Origin: Intestinibacter sp.
GTDB lineage: Bacteria; Bacillota; Clostridia; Peptostreptococcales; Peptostreptococcaceae
Reading direction: 5' to 3'
Assembly (NCBI RefSeq): GCF_022780145.1
Contig: NZ_JALEXO010000132.1
Location: 1 to 35,736 of the forward strand
Length of the DNA stretch: 35,736 nt
A program made the translations under genes and the position numbers. The stretch's first letter is position 1, and the number at the start of each line of letters is the position of its first letter. Under the pieces are notes generated by a model that saw only the letters and a list, made by a program, of their open reading frames with translations, searched no databases and had not been told where the DNA came from. This document shows, in pieces, positions 29,798 through 35,736 of this stretch.

Positions 29798-30322
29798 TTA
29801 ATCTATATCTATTAGTATCTCGTTATTTGCTTTGTTTAAAGCTATTTCGAGTTCTAAAATCTCTTCGTTTTTATCTTCTAAATATTTTTTAAGCTCTTTC
29901 TTATCAAAATTAGGTTCTTTAACTTTATAATATACAGATGTCGCAGCAGCATCTACCTTTCTCTCCTTTGACGCTTTGACCTCGTTTAAAATCTCTTCAA
30001 AATCTTCGACTTGATTTCTCAAGTATTTTATCTTGTTTAAAGCTCCTTGAAGACTTAATTTTCCATTTTTTGTTTCTATGTAATTTTCATTATTTGCCTT
30101 AGATATCCTTGTCTTTATCTGGGAGATCTCTTCTCCCAATTCTATTATCAGCTCAAATTCTCTATTAAAATCGACTACCTCATTGCAATCAAATCTACTT
30201 CCATCAGATTCTAAAATATATTCTTGAATCAAATTTTCGACCTTCATGATATTGTACATTTTATCTCTGTAGATTCTGTCTAATTCAGACACCTTCAACA
30301 TAGCTTGACTTATTGTAATCAT
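29798..30322 (-). CDS. DIP1984-family coiled-coil protein
   Basis: A 174-aa helical protein. The order of blocks matches the DIP1984 (septicolysin-like) family: an N-terminal SQAMLKVSELDRIY helix, ISQIKTRISKANNENYI followed by LSLQGALNKIKYLRNQVEDF, then a short strand (SVYYKVKEPN) and a closing helix ending EIALNKANNEILID. Family function is not settled. It appears cytoplasmic. A TTG two codons upstream is open, but GGAGGG is 8 nt before the ATG at 30320-30322. It follows the 173-aa membrane protein by 26 nt and is probably cotranscribed with it. Confidence 0.75.
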   Translation of the reverse strand: MITISQAMLKVSELDRIYRDKMYNIMKVENLIQEYILESDGSRFDCNEVVDFNREFELIIELGEEISQIKTRISKANNENYIETKNGKLSLQGALNKIKYLRNQVEDFEEILNEVKASKERKVDAAATSVYYKVKEPNFDKKELKKYLEDKNEEILELEIALNKANNEILIDID

Positions 30323-30348
30323 ATACAAAACCCTCCATATTTTAAAAA

Positions 30349-30870
30349 CTACTGTTTTTTAAAAACATATGCTATACCTACTATAAACAACAATGTAAAC
30401 ATATAAGATAGTATATACGTATATGAAGCTGTCGATTGTAATAGCAATATCAGTGCTATAACAATTAATTCCAAGGATGAAAACAATATGTTTTTTAATC
30501 CCTCTAAAAATATTCCAAAAAACAACCATACTATCTTCATTTCTGAGCTTTTTAAACGAAATCCATCTAGATAATCCAATAAAGTTCCTACAAAAATATT
30601 TCTAAAATAATTTCCGCATACAACTACGCCATTACTTACACCTTCGTATAGACCTAATTCGTATTTAATCTGAAATCCAGCCTTAGATTTAGCGTAATAA
30701 GTCAGATTCGAAGTTGAAACCTGCTCTAATCTAGATAGAGAAACGTATCTACTCAGTTTATTCGAATTAAAAATTTTGCTTTGTCCAGTATAATTAATAG
30801 AAAGAGGCATAAATAGAGAACAAATTATTAAAATTAATACTAATACTGCTGGATTTTTTTTAAATTTCAA
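30349..30870 (-). CDS. Unknown multi-pass membrane protein (173 aa)
   Basis: Not recognised. The N terminus has a basic start and a hydrophobic segment (about 8-26), then an exposed region of about 80 residues (SRYVSLSRLEQVSTSNLTYYAKSK). Two or three further membrane segments follow at about 112-165 (VWLFFGIFLEGL, LELIVIALILLL, YMFTLLFIVGIAYVF), with a short basic tail. It starts with TTG, supported by AGGAGGA 9 nt upstream. It is the upstream partner of the DIP1984-family gene in a two-gene unit. Confidence 0.75.
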   Translation of the reverse strand: MKFKKNPAVLVLILIICSLFMPLSINYTGQSKIFNSNKLSRYVSLSRLEQVSTSNLTYYAKSKAGFQIKYELGLYEGVSNGVVVCGNYFRNIFVGTLLDYLDGFRLKSSEMKIVWLFFGIFLEGLKNILFSSLELIVIALILLLQSTASYTYILSYMFTLLFIVGIAYVFKKQ

Positions 30871-30962
30871 CTAATTCTCCTCCTATTATTTTTCATGATA
30901 TTAAATTATATCATAAGTTCATGCAGTATAGGAAAATATATTCCATTTAAAATGATTTTTTT

Positions 30963-30990
30963 AAAAAACTCGAGCCGAAAAGCTCGAGTT
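30963..30990 (-). terminator. Terminator after the nuclease gene
   Basis: Perfect 9-bp stem (AACTCGAGC with its complement) and a 6-nt loop, followed on the minus strand by TTTTTTAAAA. Confidence 0.88.
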
Positions 30991-30999
30991 TAAATATTT

Positions 31000-31704
31000 C
31001 TAATCTACTACATCTTGATCAAATCCGTATTTAGTTACGTAGCCATCGATTGACCATACATTTAATTTTTGGTCCTTAGCTTCGTATTGAGCATCGTAAA
31101 GCATGTCTAAATGACGCACACCTTCTTTTATATATGCAACTCTAGCTAAGCCCTCTCTCAATATCTCAGCATTGTACATTTTCATTTCATTTCCATCTTG
31201 ATACCATAGATATCCTAAATATCTGCCGTAATCGTCTTGTAAAGGTCCATCAGTCTCTACATAGGCTATATCACCTTGTTTAAGCTTCTCCTTCGCAAAA
31301 TCCGTAGCAACGTCTCCTAAGTAGTCTTTTTCTTTTGTATCTTCTGGACAATCTATCAATAAAGTACGAATTCTTATGCTTTGACCGTCTTCAAGCTTTA
31401 ATTTCATAGTATCTCCATCTACCACTCTCTCAATAGTTACTTTGTACACATAATCTGGAACTTCTCCCTTTGACAAGCTCTCCTTTAGTCCTTCGTAGTC
31501 AAGAGGCTCTTCAGATTCATCGATTTGTTCAATATCTTCTATAGATTCTATATCATTTTCACCTAAAATAATTTCATCTCTAGAACTACTTGAAGTATTT
31601 GAGCTACTTGAAGCACTTGAGCTAGGTTCTACAGATATATCTAGCTCACAGCCACATAAAAACAGCCCTATAGATATTACTAAAAGCATCAATAATTTTT
31701 TCAT
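31000..31704 (-). CDS. Secreted thermonuclease-family lipoprotein (SNase domain)
   Basis: A 234-aa nuclease exported as a lipoprotein. The signal peptide ends in a lipobox L-C-G-C with Cys19 as likely lipidation site. A Ser-rich and acidic linker (about 25-75) follows. The staphylococcal-nuclease domain (about 85-220) has VVDGDTMKL with Ca-binding Asp96/Asp98, Arg113 in RIRTLLIDCPED, Glu121, and Arg161 in DDYGRYLGYLW, matching the catalytic Arg-Glu-Arg set of SNase. It should degrade DNA or RNA at the cell surface, for nutrition or defence against foreign DNA. GGGAG precedes the ATG, and it is a single gene with its own terminator. Confidence 0.93.
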   Translation of the reverse strand: MKKLLMLLVISIGLFLCGCELDISVEPSSSASSSSNTSSSSRDEIILGENDIESIEDIEQIDESEEPLDYEGLKESLSKGEVPDYVYKVTIERVVDGDTMKLKLEDGQSIRIRTLLIDCPEDTKEKDYLGDVATDFAKEKLKQGDIAYVETDGPLQDDYGRYLGYLWYQDGNEMKMYNAEILREGLARVAYIKEGVRHLDMLYDAQYEAKDQKLNVWSIDGYVTKYGFDQDVVD

Positions 31705-31810
31705 TTTTGTAATCTCCCTTATTTAATCAAATTTTTAATCTATTCGATTTAATTTTAACATAAATTTTAAAAACTTACATTCAAAATTTTTAAATGCAGT
31801 TAATTACGCC

Positions 31811-31852
31811 AAAAAAAGATCGACCGTAAAATCGATTTACGACGATCTTTTA
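31811..31852 (-). terminator. Terminator of the GRE operon
   Basis: Two stacked stems (AAAGATCG/CGATCTTT outside, CGTAAA/TTTACG inside), followed on the minus strand by seven T residues, just past the stop of the XRE-cupin gene. Confidence 0.88.
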
Positions 31853-31863
31853 AATAAATTTCT

Positions 31864-32415
31864 CTATTTATATATTTCAATATTGTGAAATACAGCCTTT
31901 TCTTTTGAATCATTTCTATACATATGATTTAAAGTTCCATCGAACTTCAAACTATGACCAGCCTTCAGTTCATAGACCTCTTTTTCTATTTGAACAGTTA
32001 AAGTACCTTCTATTACAAGAATCATCTCTTCTAATACATTTTTATGTGTAGCAGAAATATGTTTACATCCTTCATCTAATTCAATTAAAAATACATCTAC
32101 ACCACTTTTAGAGTCAAATGGAAATATTGGATATAATCTCATACATCCATCTTCTTCCTCGACAATCTCAATTTCTTCTTTTTTTACTAAAACAAGCTCA
32201 TTTTGGTTGTCATCTAGTAAAGATGTAAAATTAACTTTTAATCCAGATGAAATTTTCCACAATGTAGATATTGTCGGACTTGACTCTCCTCTTTCGATTT
32301 GTCCTAGCATAGCCTTGCTGACACCCGTCAATTTAGATGCTTCATCTAAACTTAACCCTAAACCATTTCTCAATCTTCTTAAGTTTTGTCCCACTTTTGG
32401 AAGTTGTGACATCAT
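31864..32415 (-). CDS. XRE-family transcriptional regulator with C-terminal cupin domain
   Basis: A 183-aa one-component regulator. The helix-turn-helix (about 9-63) is clear: LRRLRNGLGLSLDEASKLTGVSKAMLGQIERGESSPTISTLWKI. The cupin_2 barrel (about 105-180) has EGTLTVQIEKEVYELKAGHSLKFDGTLNHMY and would bind a small ligand or metal. It is the last gene of the GRE operon, 31 nt after the activase, so it probably controls that operon in response to its substrate or product. PuuR- and SutR-like proteins share the layout. AGGAG lies 8 nt before the first of two ATGs. Confidence 0.93.
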   Translation of the reverse strand: MMSQLPKVGQNLRRLRNGLGLSLDEASKLTGVSKAMLGQIERGESSPTISTLWKISSGLKVNFTSLLDDNQNELVLVKKEEIEIVEEEDGCMRLYPIFPFDSKSGVDVFLIELDEGCKHISATHKNVLEEMILVIEGTLTVQIEKEVYELKAGHSLKFDGTLNHMYRNDSKEKAVFHNIEIYK

Positions 32416-32446
32416 AAATAAATCTCCTCGCCTTTTAAATTTATGA

Positions 32447-33349
32447 CTACTTATAACTAACTATCTCGACTCCACAATTTCTGACTACTTCTTCAAGAGA
32501 AGTCATCTTTTCTTTAGTTGGAACTTCAAACTCATAAATATAATCATAAAGTCCTAAAGCTTTGTATTTGTCTAGTCCTAGCATATGATAAGGTAATAAT
32601 TCCATTTTAGGATTTTTTACATTTTCTTTAACAAATTCTGATGTCTTTTTAATATTATCCACGCTGTCATTAAATCCTGGTATTACAGGAACTCTAATCA
32701 CCATACTTTTGTTTAATGTAGCCATTTTCTTGATATTTTCTAGTATTTTTTTATTGCTAATACCTGTGTATTCTCTGTGTTTTTCATCATCCATATTTTT
32801 TATATCTACAAAAATATGATCTAGCTTTTCTAAAACATCTTTGCATTTTTCAAAGTCAAATAATGCACAGGTTTCTATAGCAGTATATATACCCTTTTTA
32901 TAAAAATAATATACCAATTCTCTTAAAAATTCAAGTTGATAAGTTGGTTCGCCTCCGGAAAATGTTATCCCACCTCCAGAAGATAAGAAGAAAATAAGGT
33001 CTTTTTCAATTTCTTTTACTACTTCATCAGTTGTCATCTCTTTTGTCATTTGGCTAATTGCATCTTGAGTACATCTTTTTATACATTCCCCACATAAATC
33101 ACATTTTTCGTTTACTTGTTTTCTGTCAAATAGAGAAGTAATACCCTTATGGCATACACTTACACATCTTTTACATCCTACACAACGATCTTTTGATACA
33201 GCTAGTTTTACAATTCCTGACCATGAGTCTGGATTAGAACACCATCTGCATTTTAGAGGGCAACCCTCTAAAAATACAGTGGTTCTTATTCCATCTCCGT
33301 CATTAACTGAAAAACGCTGAATTCTAACTACGTTTCCCTTAACTGACAT
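32447..33349 (-). CDS. Glycyl radical enzyme activating enzyme (radical SAM)
   Basis: A 300-aa activase that uses a [4Fe-4S] cluster and S-adenosylmethionine to abstract hydrogen from the glycine of its partner GRE. The radical-SAM motif is C30-x3-C34-x2-C37 (GCPLKCRWC). A ferredoxin-like insert follows with two CxxCxxCxxxC motifs (Cys56/59/62/66 and Cys83/86/89/93), so two auxiliary clusters are likely, as in eliminase-type activases and unlike plain PflA. SSGGGITFSGGEP and DIKNMD are conserved SAM and structural motifs. It starts 14 nt after the GRE stop with AGGAG before the ATG, which fixes its partner. Confidence 0.95.
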   Translation of the reverse strand: MSVKGNVVRIQRFSVNDGDGIRTTVFLEGCPLKCRWCSNPDSWSGIVKLAVSKDRCVGCKRCVSVCHKGITSLFDRKQVNEKCDLCGECIKRCTQDAISQMTKEMTTDEVVKEIEKDLIFFLSSGGGITFSGGEPTYQLEFLRELVYYFYKKGIYTAIETCALFDFEKCKDVLEKLDHIFVDIKNMDDEKHREYTGISNKKILENIKKMATLNKSMVIRVPVIPGFNDSVDNIKKTSEFVKENVKNPKMELLPYHMLGLDKYKALGLYDYIYEFEVPTKEKMTSLEEVVRNCGVEIVSYK

Positions 33350-33363
33350 CTATCTCTCCTAAT

Positions 33364-35736
33364 TTAGAAGCTTTCATGTGCATTTCTAGCCATTATAGCG
33401 TCTTGCATTTCTTTTGATAGATTTACGAATTGAGTTGAATATCCTGCAACTCTTACTAGTAGGTCTTTATAGTCTTCTGGATGTTCTTGTGCTTTTTTAA
33501 GTATTTCATTAGAAACTGTATTAAATTGTACGTGGAATGCTCCAAGTGCAAAGTATGATTGTATTGTAGAAGCTAAGTTTCTAAGTCCTCTTGGAGTATT
33601 TACTAAGTCATGGCTAAATCTTAGGTTAAGTAAAGTTCCTCCAGAGTGGAAGTCATGTTGTATTTTAGCAGCTGATTTCATAGCAGCTAAAGGAGTTTCT
33701 GTATCAGTTCCTGCATATGGAGATACACCTTCAGTTATAGGTTGACCTGCATATCTACCATCAGGAGTTGCTCCTATTATTCTACCAGTTGGTATATAGT
33801 TTGATATACCCATAAATGCAGTAGTAAATGGAGATCCAAATATATCTTTATATTGTTTAACTTCATGATAATAGAAGTTAGATACTTCTACAGCTATTTT
33901 ATCTACATAATCATTGTCGTTACCATATTTTGGAACATTTAATGCTAATTTTCTTAATTCTTCGTAACCTTCCCAGTTAGCATTTAATGCTTTATTTAAT
34001 TCTTCTAGAGTAGTTACTTTATCTTCAAATACTAATTTCTTGATAACAGCTAAGCAGTTAGCTACAACACCTAGACCTATACCTGTAAGAACTGGACCTA
34101 CATTGTATTTTGCTCCACCCTTACTTAAGTCTTGACCTTTTTCGAAGCATCCATCTACACATATTGATAAGTATGGTCTTGGAACAACTTCTGTATGAAC
34201 TTGTTGAGCCACAATAGAACCTACTACTGAATGTTTTATTAGGTTCTTAAATTGTTTATAGAAAGCATCTTCTACTTCTTTATAAGATACAAATTCTTCT
34301 ACAGGCTTTTCTTCTAGACCCATTTGCTCACCTGTCATTCTAGATTTACCTTGGTTTATAGCGTATTCAAGTGCTGCTGCAAAGTTTATATTTACAGTTG
34401 CTGTCCATTCGCCTACTTTTCTGAAGTGAGGAACTACGCAACCACAGTTATTCCAGTCTCTTGCATCTTCTGGAGTAAGTCCGTTTTGAAGCATCATTTG
34501 AGTACCACAAGCATCGTTGTGTATTGCTGGGAATCCTGTTCCTGCTGCAACTAAATCACAAACTGCCATCATAAAGTCGTCTGGTGCACCTTGATGAATT
34601 CTAACACTTAATCCTGGCTGATGAGTTTTTATATCTTTAGTGGCTTCTAAGCATAAGTAAGATAAATCGTTAGTAGCATCTGAACCATCGCGTTTTCTAC
34701 CGCCGACAGTTAAGTTTTGGAATTGGTTGTATCCTGCAAAATATCCTGCTGTATTTTCAGATATAGTCCATACCCATTCAGAGTATTTTATCCATAGAGC
34801 TTCTATTAATTCTAGAGCGCCATCTCTATCTAATTTTCCTTCTTTGATGTCTTTTTCGTAGTATGGATACATATATTGGTCAAATCTACCTGGGTTAAGA
34901 GATAGAGGATTTTCACATATGATTCCACCTACTTGTACAAACCATATAAATTGAACTGCTTCATAGAAGCTTTCTGGTGGATTAGCTGGAACTTTTTTAC
35001 AAACATCGCCTATTTTTATAAGCTCAGCTTTTCTCTTTTCGTCTGTTTCTTTTTCAGCCATTTCATAAGCTAAATCAGAATATCTCTTAGCAAAAGTCAT
35101 TATACCGTCACATATTATAACTGTAGCTTTATAGAATTCTATTTTTTCTATATTTTCTGGTACAGTTATGTCTAATTCTTCTATTTTAGCTAGTGCTTCT
35201 TCTTTTATTTTTTTGTATCCCTTTGGAAGTAGTATATCTTCGTAATCTGGAGTTACTTCACCAACAGCTTGTCTCCATTTTGAGTCGTTGTCTAATACCC
35301 CTGTGTCTATTAATATTTTTGCTGTATCTTCTGGAAGTCTTTTTAGATATATTTCTTCTAGTGATTTACCTTTCCAATAAGGGAAGATTTCTTTTCTTGT
35401 AAATTCTCTTTGTTCGTCAGTCATTTCATATGGGTCTTGTCCTCTAGTAGAGAATTTGTCCATTTCTTTGTCTACCCATTTCCAAGAGAATTCTGGAGTA
35501 AGTATACCTGTTCTCTTGAATTCACCTGCTGTACCTACTATTATTTCATCGTCGAATATAGTTACTGGTAGCTTTTCACATGCTGCAAGGTATGCCTTTG
35601 CACTTCTTATGCACATAGGTTCGCCTTCTGTTTCTCTATATGAATCTGTATATATTTTTGCTCTTTCACAGCTTATTTGTGGTTTAGTATTAACGTAATC
35701 TTGTCTAAATTTTTCTATTCTACTTGTTACACTCAT
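33364..35736 (-). CDS. Glycyl radical enzyme of unresolved substrate
   Basis: A 790-aa anaerobic radical enzyme, PFL-like ten-strand barrel. The glycyl radical motif near the C terminus is VRVAGYS with Gly765 as radical site. The cysteine loop reads N429-N-C431-G-C433-V-V-P436. Cys433 aligns with the thiyl Cys of glycerol and choline GREs, but the Glu two residues later (CxE) is Val435, and an extra Cys431 is present. TEGEP and DGRYAGQPITEGVSP are normal for the family. Length fits glycerol-dehydratase, hydroxyproline-dehydratase and related groups rather than the roughly 900-aa arylacetate decarboxylases. The ATG coincides with the window end, so the start and promoter are unverified. Confidence 0.93.
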   Translation of the reverse strand: MSVTSRIEKFRQDYVNTKPQISCERAKIYTDSYRETEGEPMCIRSAKAYLAACEKLPVTIFDDEIIVGTAGEFKRTGILTPEFSWKWVDKEMDKFSTRGQDPYEMTDEQREFTRKEIFPYWKGKSLEEIYLKRLPEDTAKILIDTGVLDNDSKWRQAVGEVTPDYEDILLPKGYKKIKEEALAKIEELDITVPENIEKIEFYKATVIICDGIMTFAKRYSDLAYEMAEKETDEKRKAELIKIGDVCKKVPANPPESFYEAVQFIWFVQVGGIICENPLSLNPGRFDQYMYPYYEKDIKEGKLDRDGALELIEALWIKYSEWVWTISENTAGYFAGYNQFQNLTVGGRKRDGSDATNDLSYLCLEATKDIKTHQPGLSVRIHQGAPDDFMMAVCDLVAAGTGFPAIHNDACGTQMMLQNGLTPEDARDWNNCGCVVPHFRKVGEWTATVNINFAAALEYAINQGKSRMTGEQMGLEEKPVEEFVSYKEVEDAFYKQFKNLIKHSVVGSIVAQQVHTEVVPRPYLSICVDGCFEKGQDLSKGGAKYNVGPVLTGIGLGVVANCLAVIKKLVFEDKVTTLEELNKALNANWEGYEELRKLALNVPKYGNDNDYVDKIAVEVSNFYYHEVKQYKDIFGSPFTTAFMGISNYIPTGRIIGATPDGRYAGQPITEGVSPYAGTDTETPLAAMKSAAKIQHDFHSGGTLLNLRFSHDLVNTPRGLRNLASTIQSYFALGAFHVQFNTVSNEILKKAQEHPEDYKDLLVRVAGYSTQFVNLSKEMQDAIMARNAHESF

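Noticed and set aside
33364..35736. Naming the GRE as hydroxyproline dehydratase (HypD), choline lyase (CutC), glycerol dehydratase or PFL
   Set aside because: Length would allow the first three, but the Cys-x-Glu signature is absent. PFL would need adjacent Cys-Cys, which is not present either.
1..35736. CRISPR arrays, tRNA or rRNA genes, insertion sequences, prophage or toxin-antitoxin pairs
   Set aside because: No regularly spaced direct repeats, cloverleaf sequences, transposase or integrase motifs were seen on either strand.

Overview
This window reads as chromosomal DNA of a low-G+C anaerobic Firmicute in class Clostridia, probably Peptostreptococcaceae or a close relative. The evidence is the strong A+T bias, purine-rich Shine-Dalgarno sites, frequent TTG and GTG starts, the rpsB-tsf-pyrH-frr-uppS order, a selenium-type molybdenum hydroxylase operon and a glycyl radical enzyme (GRE) with its activase. 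The genus cannot be fixed from the sequence alone. Nearly all genes are on the minus strand. No rRNA, tRNA, CRISPR array, transposase or prophage was seen.

Positions 1-3910 hold the translation and UMP-kinase operon rpsB, tsf, pyrH, frr, a 67-aa gene and uppS (cut by the window edge). It has a near-consensus promoter, a structured rpsB leader, and terminator-like hairpins after rpsB and after tsf. Positions 4000-6334 hold a D,D-carboxypeptidase and a pentapeptide-like/K+-channel fusion. Positions 6455-10824 form a five-gene operon: a VWA protein with a degenerate zincin motif, a MoxR-type AAA+ ATPase and three unrecognised proteins. Positions 10847-14509 hold an AI-2E-family membrane protein, a membrane-anchored pseudokinase and a VanW protein. 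Positions 14525-18364 hold small proteins, an orphan TM1266-type regulator, an 11-residue-repeat protein, an unrecognised 309-aa protein and an SH3-SH3-3D cell-wall protein with WalR-like boxes upstream.

Positions 18433-27024 are a purine and molybdenum-hydroxylase region. A uracil/xanthine permease is followed by a structured leader RNA and then the FAD, 2Fe-2S and molybdopterin subunits of a xanthine-dehydrogenase-family enzyme. The maturation genes mocA, yqeC and yqeB follow, and an XdhC-type factor has its own promoter. Uptake of a purine, its hydroxylation and Mo/Se cofactor maturation therefore sit together. Positions 27042-31704 hold surface, coiled-coil and small unknown proteins and a secreted lipoprotein nuclease. 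Positions 31811-35736 hold a GRE, its radical-SAM activase and an XRE-cupin regulator.

The best candidates for new biology are: the GRE, whose active-site loop has Cys-Val-Val where eliminase-type GREs have Cys-x-Glu; the VWA-MoxR operon with three unknown partners; the attenuator-like leader in front of the molybdenum hydroxylase genes; the WalR-like box array; and the pseudokinase/AI-2E gene pair. All functions are inferred from motifs and context, and no database search was possible.
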